Origin: Pseudomonas nitroreducens
GTDB lineage: Bacteria; Pseudomonadota; Gammaproteobacteria; Pseudomonadales; Pseudomonadaceae
Assembly: GCF_014204515.1 (NCBI RefSeq)
Contig: NZ_JACHLI010000034.1
Span: forward strand, 15,677 to 79,676
Reading direction: 5' to 3'
Length of the DNA stretch: 64,000 bases
Below are positions 43,492 through 52,602 of this stretch, in pieces. The first letter of the stretch is position 1. The number at the start of each line of letters is the position of its first letter. A model generated the notes under the pieces. The model saw nothing but the letters and a program-made list of their open reading frames with translations. It did not search any database and was not told the origin of the DNA. Made by a program: the position numbers and the translations under genes.

Positions 43492-43520
43492 GCTGCCTGG
43501 AACGGGTCGCTCCAGGCAGC
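43492..43520 (-). terminator. Strong hairpin downstream of the autotransporter gene
   Basis: GCTGCCTGGA / TCCAGGCAGC, a perfect 10-bp stem with a nine-base loop, 10 bp after the autotransporter stop. There is no T-run on the minus strand, so it is an atypical terminator or an mRNA-stabilising 3' end. Confidence 0.55.
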
Positions 43521-43529
43521 CCCTACGGC

Positions 43530-46500
43530 TCAGTACTCGAACCGATAGCCCACGTTCGCGTGGTTCTGGTCGAAGTTGTCGCCGTCCCGGTAACCCACCT
43601 CCATGAACAGGCTGTGCCCGCCTTCCAGGCGCGTGGAAACACCCACGGCGGCTTCGCGCCAGCCGCCGCTGAAGTCCGAGCTCTGCCGGGGCGTGCCGTT
43701 GATCCGGTAGCCGATGTCGTCGGCCATCAGTTCGCGCACATAGCCGCCTTTCAGATACACCTCGGACTTGTGTTTCTCATTGCTCAGCTCGTAGCCGACG
43801 ATGCCGCCGGCGCGGGCCAGCAGGGAGTCGTAGTCGTCGTAGTGGATCTTCAGGCCGTTGCTGGCCCGCGAGGAGAAGCCGCCCTGGTCGGTGTAGACCA
43901 GCTGCGCCTGGGGCTCGACGAACCACTGGCTGTCCTTCTCGCGGTGCAGGCTGAAGCGCTTGCCGGCTTCCAGCGAGGCCGAGTAGCCGTTGCTGCTGCC
44001 GGAGCTCTTCACGCGGTTGCCCTGGGTGTCGTGGACGCTGAAGTTGTTCTTCAGGTGCGCGGCCTTGAGCACGGCGTCGAGGTAGAAGCCGTTCTCGTGC
44101 AGCCAGGTGCCGTACAAACCGAAGTGGGTGTTGCGCGCGCCGCCGCTGCCTTCGTCGAAGCTCTGGTCGGCCTCGGTGTGGCCGAGCATGGCGCCGACGA
44201 ACAGGTCGCCGCTGCTGATCGGCACCCGGCGATCGACGCCGAGCTGGATGCCCTGGTAACTCAGGCGGTAGCCGTTGAAGTTGCTGCCGGCGAAGGAGTG
44301 CAGGCGGCCGCCGTTGGTGCGCAGCCACACGTTACCGTCCGTGTCTCGCTCGGTGTAGCGCAGCTCGCCCATGCGTTGCAGCAGGGTCTGCATGTCGAGG
44401 TAGGACAGCAGGTAGTTGGTGTGCACCTGGGCGTGGAAGGCGCGGGTGGTCGAGGTGCCGGGACCGGGAGCCGGGCCGGGCGGCGTGGGTTCGACAGGGC
44501 CTGGTGGAACGGGATCGGTCGGATCGCCGGGTTCCACCGGACCGGGGCCAGGACCAGGACCGGGCGGCGGCGGATCGACAGGGTCGATGGGGTCGGGATC
44601 GGTCGGGCCCGGGTCCACCGGCGGCGCGGTGTAGCCGTACAGCTCCCAGTTGTCGTCCTCGTTCTTGCGCAGGGCGTAGGTGTTGCCGCCCAGTTCCACC
44701 AGGGCGCCTTCGTAGAGGCCGAACTGGCCGCTGCCACCGTTGGTCTCGATGATCTCGATACGCTCGTTGCCCAGCGTGCTCTGCGCTCCGTCGTTGGCCA
44801 CCAGCACCGAATGGCTGCCAGTGCTGCCACCGGCTTCGCTGATGGTCAGCTTGTCGGTCAGCTGGTTGACGATGTCGGTGTAGAAGTGGAACGCGCCGGC
44901 GCCGCTGAGCGAGCCCAGTTGCAGGCTACCGTAGTGCTGCGGCTGGTTGGCGGCGAAGCCGTCCTGCCAGGACTCGCGGCTGTTGAGGAAGACTTGCGAG
45001 CCGTCCTGCAGGTCCAGCGCGGTGAGGTTGGAGGTGGCGTAGTGACTGGCCTCGTCGCTGTTGCCGTCGAGCAGGAACCAGCGCGAAGCCTTGAGGTTCA
45101 GGCTGGCGCTGCTGACGCTGCCGTCCGTGGCCTCCGTGCTGTCGGTCACCGCGCGGCCCACCAGTTCGCTGTTCTCGGCGTTCAGGGTGAAGCTGCTGGC
45201 GAACACGCCGTCGGCGCTGTTCTGGCTGGCGTTGACGTTGAGCAGGCTGCGGCCGTTCTGGGCGGTGGCGCTGCTGTTGGCGAGATTGAGGGTGGCGTCC
45301 TGCACCGCGTCGGCGACGTTCATGATGCCGGCGTTCTGCCCGTCACTGGTACGCCCGGCCAGTCCGCCCACTTCGATCAACCCGGCGCTGCCGGTGGCGC
45401 CGGCGAGGTGCGCCATGTCGGTGTCGGTCAGGTCGATGACCTGGCCGCCTTCGAGGCGGTCGCCATTGCTGGCAAGGCTGTAGCCGTTGGCGAAGGAATA
45501 GCGGATCGCGCTGGCGGCGGACTGGATGCTGTTGCGCACGCCGGCCACCAGGGGCGTCAGGGTGATCTTCGCACCGTCGCCCATCACTCGCAGGCCGGCG
45601 GAATCCTTGCCTTCGGTGGTGATGTCGGTCTTGCCGTACACCGTCACCTCGGAGTTGCCGTACTGCGAGCCGGCGTGGCCGGTGCTGTCACCGGGCGCGC
45701 TGGCGTTGCCGCCGCCCAGGGAGCCCGCGGCCAGGCCGTGGGACTGGCCGGTGCCGGTGGTATGGATCACCGTCTGGAAGTCCTGGTGCTGTTCGCTGTT
45801 GATGGTCACCTTGGAGTTGCCGGTGGCCCAGGCGCCGATCTCGTTGGTGCCGGCGGTCTTGATCCGCAGGTGGCCGCCGTCATAGCCGGTGGCGGTGACG
45901 CTGGAATGGTTCAGCGCGAACAGGGCATTGGCGCCGTAGCGGCTGTTGCTGCCCTGGTTGAAGTCGCCACCGAGGAAGGTGATGGACGAATTCTTCGTCG
46001 CGTAGAGGCCGATGCCGTTGCTGAACCCCGTGCCGTTCATGTCGACCAGGTCGAGGGTCACGGTGCCGCCGTTGTTGGCTTCCACCGAGCGCTGGCTGGA
46101 CTTGTTGGTGACCGTCAGCACATAGGGCGCACCGCTCTTGGCGGTCATGTCGATGGTCCCGCCATTGGCGGCGAACAGGCCCTTGCCGGCGGCGATGGTC
46201 AGGTTGGCGTTGCCGTTGAGCTCGGCGCTGGAGGTGGCGCCGTCCACGTACATCGCGCTCTTGGGGCTGCTGTAGCTCGAGCTGGTGCTGGTGGCGGTGA
46301 GGTTGCCATTGAGCACGAAGCGCCCGCCGCCAGTGACGGCGATGCCGTTATAGACGTACTTGCCGTTGGAGTTGGTGTTGCTGCCGTAGTTGTAGGTGAG
46401 GTCACCGTTGACCGTGACCTGGCTGTTGGCGCCCTTGATATCCAGGGTATTGCCGTCGACCTTGCCGCTGACGCCGCTGAGCACCAGCGGCGAGCCGCTC

Positions 46501-46694
46501 GGCCCGGTCATGGTGATGACGGCGCCGTTGCTCACGGCGAAGGTCTTGATGGTGCCGACCTGGGTGAAGTCCTCGTATTGCCCGCTCTGGTTGGCGGTGT
46601 ATCGCTGATCGGTTTCGCTGACGCTGTTGGCCGCCGTCGCGGTGGCCACGGCCAGCGGACTGGCCAGGAGAAGCATCAATGGGGTGTTCTTCAT
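43530..46694 (-). CDS. Type V autotransporter with beta-helical passenger
   Basis: 1054 residues in four parts: signal peptide MKNTPLMLLLASPLAVATAT (cleavage near ATA-AN); passenger to about residue 685, with many short strand repeats typical of a right-handed beta-helix (NGNLTATSTSSSYSS, GKVDGNTLDIKGANSQVTVN); a Pro/Gly/Asp-rich linker at about 687-746; and a C-terminal autotransporter barrel of about 300 residues ending VGYRFEY. It lacks an obvious catalytic Ser/GDSL motif, so an adhesin or surface-structure role is likelier than an enzyme. The ATG at 46694 has AGGA seven bases upstream. Confidence 0.9.
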   Translation of the reverse strand: MKNTPLMLLLASPLAVATATAANSVSETDQRYTANQSGQYEDFTQVGTIKTFAVSNGAVITMTGPSGSPLVLSGVSGKVDGNTLDIKGANSQVTVNGDLTYNYGSNTNSNGKYVYNGIAVTGGGRFVLNGNLTATSTSSSYSSPKSAMYVDGATSSAELNGNANLTIAAGKGLFAANGGTIDMTAKSGAPYVLTVTNKSSQRSVEANNGGTVTLDLVDMNGTGFSNGIGLYATKNSSITFLGGDFNQGSNSRYGANALFALNHSSVTATGYDGGHLRIKTAGTNEIGAWATGNSKVTINSEQHQDFQTVIHTTGTGQSHGLAAGSLGGGNASAPGDSTGHAGSQYGNSEVTVYGKTDITTEGKDSAGLRVMGDGAKITLTPLVAGVRNSIQSAASAIRYSFANGYSLASNGDRLEGGQVIDLTDTDMAHLAGATGSAGLIEVGGLAGRTSDGQNAGIMNVADAVQDATLNLANSSATAQNGRSLLNVNASQNSADGVFASSFTLNAENSELVGRAVTDSTEATDGSVSSASLNLKASRWFLLDGNSDEASHYATSNLTALDLQDGSQVFLNSRESWQDGFAANQPQHYGSLQLGSLSGAGAFHFYTDIVNQLTDKLTISEAGGSTGSHSVLVANDGAQSTLGNERIEIIETNGGSGQFGLYEGALVELGGNTYALRKNEDDNWELYGYTAPPVDPGPTDPDPIDPVDPPPPGPGPGPGPVEPGDPTDPVPPGPVEPTPPGPAPGPGTSTTRAFHAQVHTNYLLSYLDMQTLLQRMGELRYTERDTDGNVWLRTNGGRLHSFAGSNFNGYRLSYQGIQLGVDRRVPISSGDLFVGAMLGHTEADQSFDEGSGGARNTHFGLYGTWLHENGFYLDAVLKAAHLKNNFSVHDTQGNRVKSSGSSNGYSASLEAGKRFSLHREKDSQWFVEPQAQLVYTDQGGFSSRASNGLKIHYDDYDSLLARAGGIVGYELSNEKHKSEVYLKGGYVRELMADDIGYRINGTPRQSSDFSGGWREAAVGVSTRLEGGHSLFMEVGYRDGDNFDQNHANVGYRFEY

Positions 46695-47149
46695 CACGGT
46701 TTCCTACCGCCTCTCGGCGGGATGGGTGAAGAGAACCCGGTTGCGCATGTTCCGTGTGCCGCACCGGGTAGAACCCGGCGTGATGGGGTGGGGAGGTGGG
46801 GATCAGTGGTAGTGTCCCGGCACTGTGAGTCACTCACGGGAGTTGGTAGCGGCGGGGATTGTTCACTACCGCGCCGGGGGCAACCCTTGAGCTATGTCAG
46901 AAGGTTTTCGAAACGGGCAGGGGTATTGCCAGATGTCATGGCCAGGCCGGGGCGCGCCTGACCTGGATCAACGGGCGGGCGCTGAAAGTCTGTGCAAAGA
47001 CGGGCGATGCAGCTTTGCAGAGCTCGGTAGGGTGCCCTTGCAGAACTGCAAAGTGACCCTGCAACCCTGTCTATTCCGCGCTTTGCAGGCATGGATCAAG
47101 ATTCGTTCGTCCTCTCGGAAAACCTCCCCCACTTTCAAGGAACCGAATC
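46695..47149. promoter_or_regulatory. Divergent upstream region of the autotransporter and esterase genes
   Basis: This 455-bp gap holds no gene. It contains the 13-bp palindrome GTGAGTCACTCAC (46825-46837) on the autotransporter side. On the esterase side are four copies of a TTTGCA core: TGCAAAG at 46993-46999, CTTTGCAG at 47013-47020, CTGCAAAG at 47046-47053 and CTTTGCAG at 47081-47088. These mixed-orientation sites look like a regulator-binding cluster for the esterase operon. Confidence 0.5.
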
Positions 47150-48166
47150 ATGAACACCAAGCAATCCCTGCTCGCCGCCTCCCTCGCCCTGGCCATCGGC
47201 AACGTCTTCGCCGCCGGCAACCCCACCGTCGAACACAACACCCAGGCCTTCCTCGAAGCCCTGGAAGCCGGCAAGGGCCAGCCGCTGGAAACCCTCTCGC
47301 CGAAAGACGCCCGCGCCGTCCTGACCGGTGCGCAGGCCTCGGTGAAGGTCGACCTGTCCGGCACCCAGGTGAGTGAGAAGACCGTGCAGACCGATGTCGG
47401 CCCGGTGAAGCTGACCATCGTCCGCCCGGCCGGTGTGAAGGGTACCCTGCCGGTGTTCATGTACTTCCACGGCGGCGGCTGGGTGCTGGGCGACTACCCG
47501 ACCCACGCCCGCCTGATCCACGACCTGGTGGTGAACTCCGGCGCGGTGGCGGTCTACGTCGACTACACCCCGTCCCCCGAGGCGCATTACCCGGTGGCGA
47601 TCAACCAGGCCTATGCCGCAACCCAGTGGGTCGCCGAGCACGGCAAGGACATCAACGTCGACGGCAAGCGCCTGGCCGTGGCCGGCAACAGCGTCGGCGG
47701 CAACATGGCCGCGGTGGTCGCGCTGATGGCCAAGGACAAGGGCACGCCGAAGCTGCGCTTCCAGGCGCTGCTGTGGCCGGTGACCGACGCCAGCTTCGAG
47801 ACCGGCTCTTACAACCAGTTCGCCCAGGGGCACTTCCTCACCAAGCCGATGATGCAGTGGTTCTGGGACAGCTACACCACCGACCCGAAACAGCGCGCCG
47901 AGATCTACGCTTCTCCCTTGCGCGCCACCACCGCCCAGCTCAAGGGCCTGCCGCCGACCCTGATCCAGACCGCCGAATCCGACGTGCTGCGTGACGAGGG
48001 CGAAGCCTACGGGCGCAAGCTGGACGCCGCCGGTGTGGCTGTCACTTCCGTGCGCTACAACGGCATGATCCACGACTACGGTCTGCTCAACGTGGTCAGC
48101 CAGGTGCCGGCGGTGCAGGCGGCCATGCGCCAGGCGGGTGAAGAGCTGAAGGTTCACCTGAAGTAA
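47150..48166 (+). CDS. Exported alpha/beta hydrolase, HSL-type esterase
   Basis: 338 residues. A Sec signal peptide of 21-22 residues (MNTKQSLLAASLALAIGNVF, then AA) precedes a catalytic domain of the hormone-sensitive-lipase family. It has oxyanion motif YFHGGGWVLG near residue 103, nucleophile GNSVGGN, Asp in TAESDVLRDEG and His in GMIHDYGLL. Such enzymes cleave short-chain esters or lactones. Export plus the following ABM and amidohydrolase genes suggests stepwise degradation of an external ester. AAGGAACCGAATC precedes the ATG. Confidence 0.9.
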   Translation: MNTKQSLLAASLALAIGNVFAAGNPTVEHNTQAFLEALEAGKGQPLETLSPKDARAVLTGAQASVKVDLSGTQVSEKTVQTDVGPVKLTIVRPAGVKGTLPVFMYFHGGGWVLGDYPTHARLIHDLVVNSGAVAVYVDYTPSPEAHYPVAINQAYAATQWVAEHGKDINVDGKRLAVAGNSVGGNMAAVVALMAKDKGTPKLRFQALLWPVTDASFETGSYNQFAQGHFLTKPMMQWFWDSYTTDPKQRAEIYASPLRATTAQLKGLPPTLIQTAESDVLRDEGEAYGRKLDAAGVAVTSVRYNGMIHDYGLLNVVSQVPAVQAAMRQAGEELKVHLK

Positions 48167-48174
48167 CACGCTGT

Positions 48175-48209
48175 CCTCCCTCGCCGCCGAGCGGGGGAGG
48201 CCATTTTTT
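48175..48209 (+). terminator. Hairpin with T-run in the esterase/ABM gap
   Basis: CCTCCC...GGGAGG stem followed by CCATTTTTTC, nine bases after the esterase stop and 30 bp before the next gene. It looks like a weak or regulated terminator that would reduce read-through into the ABM and amidohydrolase genes; AGGCC/GGCCT can form a competing stem. Confidence 0.55.
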
Positions 48210-48238
48210 CGGAGGCCTCTTTCCTGGAGGGAACCTGC

Positions 48239-48793
48239 ATGACCCAGCCCACCCCGCAAGAATCCGTCACCCTGATCATCCGCCACCGTGCCCGCCCCGA
48301 CAGCGTCGCCGCCTATGAAGCCATCCTGCGCGAGCTGACCCGCGCCGCCAGCGAATTCCCCGGCCACCTGGGCGTGGATGTGATGCGCCAGGGCGAGCAG
48401 TTCACCTCGGTCCTGCGCTTTGCCAGCGCCAATGAACTGCAGGCCTGGCTCGACTCGCCGCAACGCCACGAGCTGATCGAACGTGCCGACCCGCACCTGA
48501 TCGACGGCGAGCAGAAGGAGCTGCACACCGCTCACGAATTCTGGTTCGCCCCCCAGGAGGCTTTCAAACCCCAGCCGCCGCGCTGGAAACAGGCGGCCAT
48601 CTCCTACCTGGTGATCCTGCCGCTGGTGATGCTGGTGCCGCAGCTGTGGCGCCCGCTGTTCGCCCAGGTCCCGCTGCTGGGCGGATTCGTCCCGGCCAAC
48701 ATGCTCATCGTCGCGACCATCGTCCTGCTGGTGGTCTACGTTTTCATGCCACGGGCCACGCGCCTGTTCTCCGCCTGGCTCAATGCCCGCTGA
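48239..48793 (+). CDS. Antibiotic-biosynthesis-monooxygenase-domain protein with C-terminal membrane anchor
   Basis: 184 residues. The N-terminal half is a dimeric alpha-beta barrel of the ABM type (VTLIIRHRARPDSVAAYEAI, FPGHLGVDVMRQG, FTSVLRFASANELQAWLDS). The C-terminal third has two hydrophobic helices (AAISYLVILPLVMLVPQLW and ANMLIVATIVLLVVYVF). This membrane-tethered ABM architecture is common in proteobacteria and uncharacterised. TGGAGGGAACC precedes the ATG. It ends 19 bp before the amidohydrolase start. Confidence 0.87.
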   Translation: MTQPTPQESVTLIIRHRARPDSVAAYEAILRELTRAASEFPGHLGVDVMRQGEQFTSVLRFASANELQAWLDSPQRHELIERADPHLIDGEQKELHTAHEFWFAPQEAFKPQPPRWKQAAISYLVILPLVMLVPQLWRPLFAQVPLLGGFVPANMLIVATIVLLVVYVFMPRATRLFSAWLNAR

Positions 48794-48812
48794 TCGCAAG
48801 AGGAACCTCGCC

Positions 48813-50651
48813 ATGTACGCCGACCTGATCCTGACCAACGGCCGCTTCCATACTGTCGACCGCGAGAAACCCGAGGCCACCGCCGTGGCCATCGCCGACG
48901 GCAAGTTCATCGCCGTGGGCACCGAGGCGGAGGCCATGGCCCTGCGCGCCGGCGCCACCCGCGTCATCGACCTCAAGGGGCGCACCGCGATCCCCGGCCT
49001 CAACGACTCGCACCTGCACCTGATCCGTGGCGGGCTGAACTACAACCTGGAACTGCGCTGGGAAGGCGTTCCGTCCCTGGCCGATGCCCTGCGCCTGCTC
49101 AAGGAGCAGGCGCTGCGTACGCCGTCGCCGCAATGGGTACGCGTGGTGGGCGGCTGGAACGAATTCCAGTTCGCCGAAAAACGCATGCCGACCATCGAAG
49201 AACTGAACCAGGCGGCGCCGGATACGCCAGTGTTCGTCCTGCACCTGTATGACCGTGCGCTGCTGAACCGCGCCGCATTGCGTGTCGTCGGCTACACGAA
49301 AGACACACCGAACCCGCCCGGTGGCGAGATCGTTCGTGACAGCAAGGGCGAGCCCACCGGCATGCTGGTGGCGCGGCCCAACGCGATGATCCTCTACGCG
49401 ACCCTGGCCAAGGGGCCGAAGCTGCCCTTCGATTACCAGGTCAACTCCACCCGCCAGTTCATGCGTGAGCTGAACCGCCTGGGCGTCACCAGCGCCATTG
49501 ACGCCGGCGGCGGCTTCCAGAACTACCCGGACGACTACCAGGTGATCGAACAGCTGGAGAAAGACAACCAGCTCACCGTGCGCATCGCCTACAACCTGTT
49601 TACCCAGAAGCCCAAGGAAGAACTGGCCGACTTCAGGAACTGGACCAGCAGCGTCCAGTACGGCCAGGGCAGCGACTTCCTGCGGCACAACGGCGCCGGC
49701 GAGATGCTGGTGTTCTCGGCCGCCGACTTCGAGGACTTCCTCGAACCGCGCCCGGACCTGCCCGGCAGCATGGAAGCCGAACTGGAGCCGGTGGTGCGCC
49801 ACCTGGTCGAGCAACGCTGGCCGTTCCGTCTGCACGCCACCTATGACGAATCGATCTCGCGCATGCTCGACGTGTTCGAGAAGGTCAACCTGGACGTGCC
49901 GTTCAACGGCCTGCACTGGTTCTTCGACCACTGCGAAACCATCTCGCCGAAGAACATCGAGCGGGTGAGGGCGCTGGGCGGCGGCATCGCCATCCAGGAC
50001 CGCATGGCCTTCCAGGGCGAATACTTCGTCGATCGCTACGGCAAGCAGGCCGCCGAGGCGACTCCGCCGATCAAACGCATGCTCGCCGAAGGCGTGCCCG
50101 TGGGCGCCGGCACCGATGCGACCCGCGTGTCCAGCTACAACCCCTGGACCTCGCTGTACTGGATGGTCAGCGGCAGGACCGTCGGCGGTATGGAGCTGTA
50201 CCCCGAAGGACTGTCGCGCAGCACCGCGCTGGAGCTGTACACCCACGGCAGCGCCTGGTTCTCCAACGAACAGGGCAGGAAAGGGATGATCAAGGTCGGG
50301 CAGATGGCCGACCTGGCGGTGCTCTCGGCGGACTATTTCAACGTACCGGAGGACGAGATCAAGGCCATCGAATCGGTGCTGACCGTGGTCGACGGCCGGG
50401 TGGTGTTCGGCAGCGGCGACTTCGAGCGCCAGGCACCGACCGCCATCCCGGTGCTGCCGGACTGGTCGCCGGTGGCCAAGGTCCCCGGCCACTGGCGCCC
50501 GCAAGGCCCGCTGCAGCAAACCGTGCACCAGTGCGCCGGTTCCTGCGGCGTCCACGGCCACAGCCACGAACGCGCCCGCCAGTCGAGCGTGCCGGTGAGT
50601 GATTTCCAGGGCTTCTGGGGCGCGTTCGGCTGTTCCTGCTTCGCCTTCTGA
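48813..50651 (+). CDS. YtcJ-like metal-dependent amidohydrolase
   Basis: 612 residues of the Amidohydro_3 branch: YADLILTNGRFHTVDREKPE at the start, metal ligands in GLNDSHLHLIRGGLN, His in RLHATYDES, HWFFDHCE, and the late GAGTDATRVSSYNPW. It has no signal peptide. It should hydrolyse an amide, lactam or imine-like substrate. The last 50 residues carry a Cys/His cluster (HQCAGSCGVHGHSH, then GCSCFAF) not expected in the family. The ATG at 48813 has AGAGGAA upstream; an ATG 10 codons earlier overlaps the ABM stop and is less likely. Confidence 0.88.
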   Translation: MYADLILTNGRFHTVDREKPEATAVAIADGKFIAVGTEAEAMALRAGATRVIDLKGRTAIPGLNDSHLHLIRGGLNYNLELRWEGVPSLADALRLLKEQALRTPSPQWVRVVGGWNEFQFAEKRMPTIEELNQAAPDTPVFVLHLYDRALLNRAALRVVGYTKDTPNPPGGEIVRDSKGEPTGMLVARPNAMILYATLAKGPKLPFDYQVNSTRQFMRELNRLGVTSAIDAGGGFQNYPDDYQVIEQLEKDNQLTVRIAYNLFTQKPKEELADFRNWTSSVQYGQGSDFLRHNGAGEMLVFSAADFEDFLEPRPDLPGSMEAELEPVVRHLVEQRWPFRLHATYDESISRMLDVFEKVNLDVPFNGLHWFFDHCETISPKNIERVRALGGGIAIQDRMAFQGEYFVDRYGKQAAEATPPIKRMLAEGVPVGAGTDATRVSSYNPWTSLYWMVSGRTVGGMELYPEGLSRSTALELYTHGSAWFSNEQGRKGMIKVGQMADLAVLSADYFNVPEDEIKAIESVLTVVDGRVVFGSGDFERQAPTAIPVLPDWSPVAKVPGHWRPQGPLQQTVHQCAGSCGVHGHSHERARQSSVPVSDFQGFWGAFGCSCFAF

Positions 50652-50688
50652 TGGCGTAACGGTCCGGTCCGCGAGGGCCGGATGTCTA

Positions 50689-50977
50689 TCGCGGACGGAG
50701 TCCGCTCCTACCCGACGGCTCCCGCTGCCGCCGATCGCTCCCGTAGGGCGCATAACGTCCACGGCGTTATCCGCCGGCTTCGCCTTCTGAAGTGGCGGAT
50801 AACCCGTTCCGGGTTATGCGCCCTACACCAGCCAGGAGCCATTGCCGATCGCGGACGGAGTCCGCTCCTACGTACCGGGTGGCACCGGAGTTAATTCCGC
50901 GCGTAGGAGCGGACTCCGTCCGCGATGATTTCCCGTCAGCAGCGAGCTGATCGGTTCGCGAGCAAGCTCGCTCCTAC
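50689..50977. repeat. Repeat block after the amidohydrolase gene
   Basis: The 334-bp gap between convergent units holds family C at 50689-50711; a family A double element at 50742-50826 (GTAGGGCGCATAAC ... GTTATGCGCCCTAC, able to form one large hairpin); a family C inverted pair at 50848-50926; and family B at 50954-50977, nine bases from the LysR stop. No gene was seen. Confidence 0.77.
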
Positions 50978-50985
50978 CGTCAGCC

Positions 50986-51906
50986 TCAACCGCGGCTGAT
51001 TTCCACCTCGCCCAGCGCGCGGCCATCCAGCAGCTCGCCGCTGAACTGCGCCGCGTCCTGGTCGAAAACCTCCCGCAGCCAGTCACTGACCGCCTGGAAG
51101 CGGCCGATGCGTCCGGCGTCGCGGTGCGCGAGCAGCCAGATTTCCCGTGCCACCACGGTGCCGGAGAGGCGCACCAGTCCTTCACGTTCCCCCAGCAGGC
51201 AGGGCAGCAGCGCCATGCCCAGGCCGCTCTGGCAGGCGTGGATCAGCGTGGTCACGCTGCTGGCGCGCAGGGCGAAGCAGGCGTCGGGCACGAAGCGCCG
51301 CAACCAGCACATTTCCGGGGTGTCATCGAGGTCCTCGCCATAGCCCAGCCACGGCTGCTGCGGCCATTGCTCGGGCGGCAGCTGGGCGAAGGGCGTGGCG
51401 GCGTACACGGCGAAACCGATGTCGGCGACCTTGCGCATCACCAGCGCGGCGTCCTCCGCCGGGCGCGCCAGGCGCAGGGCGAAGTCGGCCTCGCGGCGGG
51501 TGAAGGACAGCGCGCGGTTCGCCGGGATCAACTGCAACTGCAGGTTCGGATAGGTGCGCGCCAGCTTGGGCATGTGCTGCACCAGCCAGTGGCTGAAGAG
51601 GAAGTCCACCGCTGTGATGCGTACCGAGCCGTTGATCGCGCTGGCCTCGTTGCGCGTCTCCAGCAGCATGCTCTGCACGTCGCCGAGGATGCGTTCGGCA
51701 TAGCCGAGGAAGGCCACGCCGGCATCGGTGGCCTTGTAGCCGGCGTTGTCGCGGATGAACAGGCGCGTCTGCAGGGCGCTCTCGGCCGCCACCAGGCGTC
51801 GGCTCATGGTCGAGGGATCGACGCCCAGCGCGCGGCCGGCGGCGCTCATGCTGCCGTGGCGGGAGAGGGCGAGGAGGATCGGGATATCGTTCCAGTCGAA
51901 GTTCAT
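50986..51906 (-). CDS. LysR-family transcriptional regulator
   Basis: 306 residues: HTH at 4-62 (WNDIPILLALSRHGSMSAAG, DPSTMSRRLVAAE), then an effector domain with FLFSHWLVQHMPKLARTYPN and ALRASSVTTLIHACQSGLGM. It lies 10 bp downstream of the isochorismatase-like gene on the same strand, so it has no independent promoter space and is probably co-transcribed with it. That is unusual for LTTRs, which are normally divergent from their target. The frame opens 48 codons earlier, but the HTH fixes the start at 51906. Confidence 0.87.
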   Translation of the reverse strand: MNFDWNDIPILLALSRHGSMSAAGRALGVDPSTMSRRLVAAESALQTRLFIRDNAGYKATDAGVAFLGYAERILGDVQSMLLETRNEASAINGSVRITAVDFLFSHWLVQHMPKLARTYPNLQLQLIPANRALSFTRREADFALRLARPAEDAALVMRKVADIGFAVYAATPFAQLPPEQWPQQPWLGYGEDLDDTPEMCWLRRFVPDACFALRASSVTTLIHACQSGLGMALLPCLLGEREGLVRLSGTVVAREIWLLAHRDAGRIGRFQAVSDWLREVFDQDAAQFSGELLDGRALGEVEISRG

Positions 51907-51916
51907 GGCGCAGGCT

Positions 51917-52444
51917 TCAGAAGCGGACGGCGGCGGCCGCGACGACCCTGGCGCGTGGACCGAAGCTGCTGATGCTGCCCAGCACGGCGTTGTGGTGCGC
52001 GCTGATCTGCGCGGCGCTGAGCACGGCGTTGGCCACGGTGGAGTGGGCATCGCCCACCAGGGTCACCGCGTAGCCCTGGGCCAGGGCGCGGCGGGTGGTG
52101 GTGTCGACGCAGTAGTCGCTCTGCAGGCCGCAGATCACCAGGTGGTCGATGCCGCGAGCCTGCAGCAGGTCGCCCAGCTCGGTACGCAGGAAGGAGTCCG
52201 GGGTGGTCTTGCGCACCTTCAGGTCGCCGTCCGCAGTGAGCAGGCGCGTTTCCAGCTGCCAGCCGGCGCTGCCATACTGCAGGTCGTCGTCCTCGTGCTG
52301 CACCAGTACCACCGGCACACCGGCCTCGCGTGCTGCGTGGCTGATGGTGTTGATGCGCTGCAGCACGTTGTCGATATCGAAACAGGCGAAGTCGCCGGTA
52401 CACAGGTCGGACTGGACATCGATGATCAGCAGGGCGGTGCTCAT
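51917..52444 (-). CDS. Isochorismatase-family cysteine hydrolase
   Basis: 175 residues. The family triad is visible: Asp9 in LLIIDVQSD, Lys in VRKTTPDSF and Cys110 in ICGLQSDYCVDTTTRRAL. Members hydrolyse amides such as nicotinamide, N-carbamoyl compounds or isochorismate; the QSDYCV form is the amidase-like subset. The ATG at 52444 follows AAGGAGCACGCTGGTC on the minus strand. The promoter should lie in the 158-bp gap shared with the divergent pqqF. Substrate unknown. Confidence 0.87.
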   Translation of the reverse strand: MSTALLIIDVQSDLCTGDFACFDIDNVLQRINTISHAAREAGVPVVLVQHEDDDLQYGSAGWQLETRLLTADGDLKVRKTTPDSFLRTELGDLLQARGIDHLVICGLQSDYCVDTTTRRALAQGYAVTLVGDAHSTVANAVLSAAQISAHHNAVLGSISSFGPRARVVAAAAVRF

Positions 52445-52602
52445 GACCAGCGTGCTCCTTAAAAGAAAGTGCCGAGGGGAGCTGCGAATGGTAGCCGGCC
52501 AGTCGCCACCGGCCAATGCCGAAGGCAGGCCGGTGCCTGCTGCGAAAGCCGTATTCCCCTTCCTTCGGCGCTGGGTCAAGGTGGCGCGATGAAACGGACC
52601 GG

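Noticed and set aside
41370..46961. A very long plus-strand open frame of more than 1800 codons opposite rlhA and the autotransporter
   Set aside because: It runs antisense through two well-supported genes, crosses their boundary and consists of low-complexity Val/Ala/Gly/His/Gln-rich sequence typical of GC-rich shadow frames.
46990..47060. Possible sigma54 promoter in the esterase upstream region
   Set aside because: TTGCA is present, but no GG lies at the required ten-base distance from GC; the motif cluster is better read as a regulator array.
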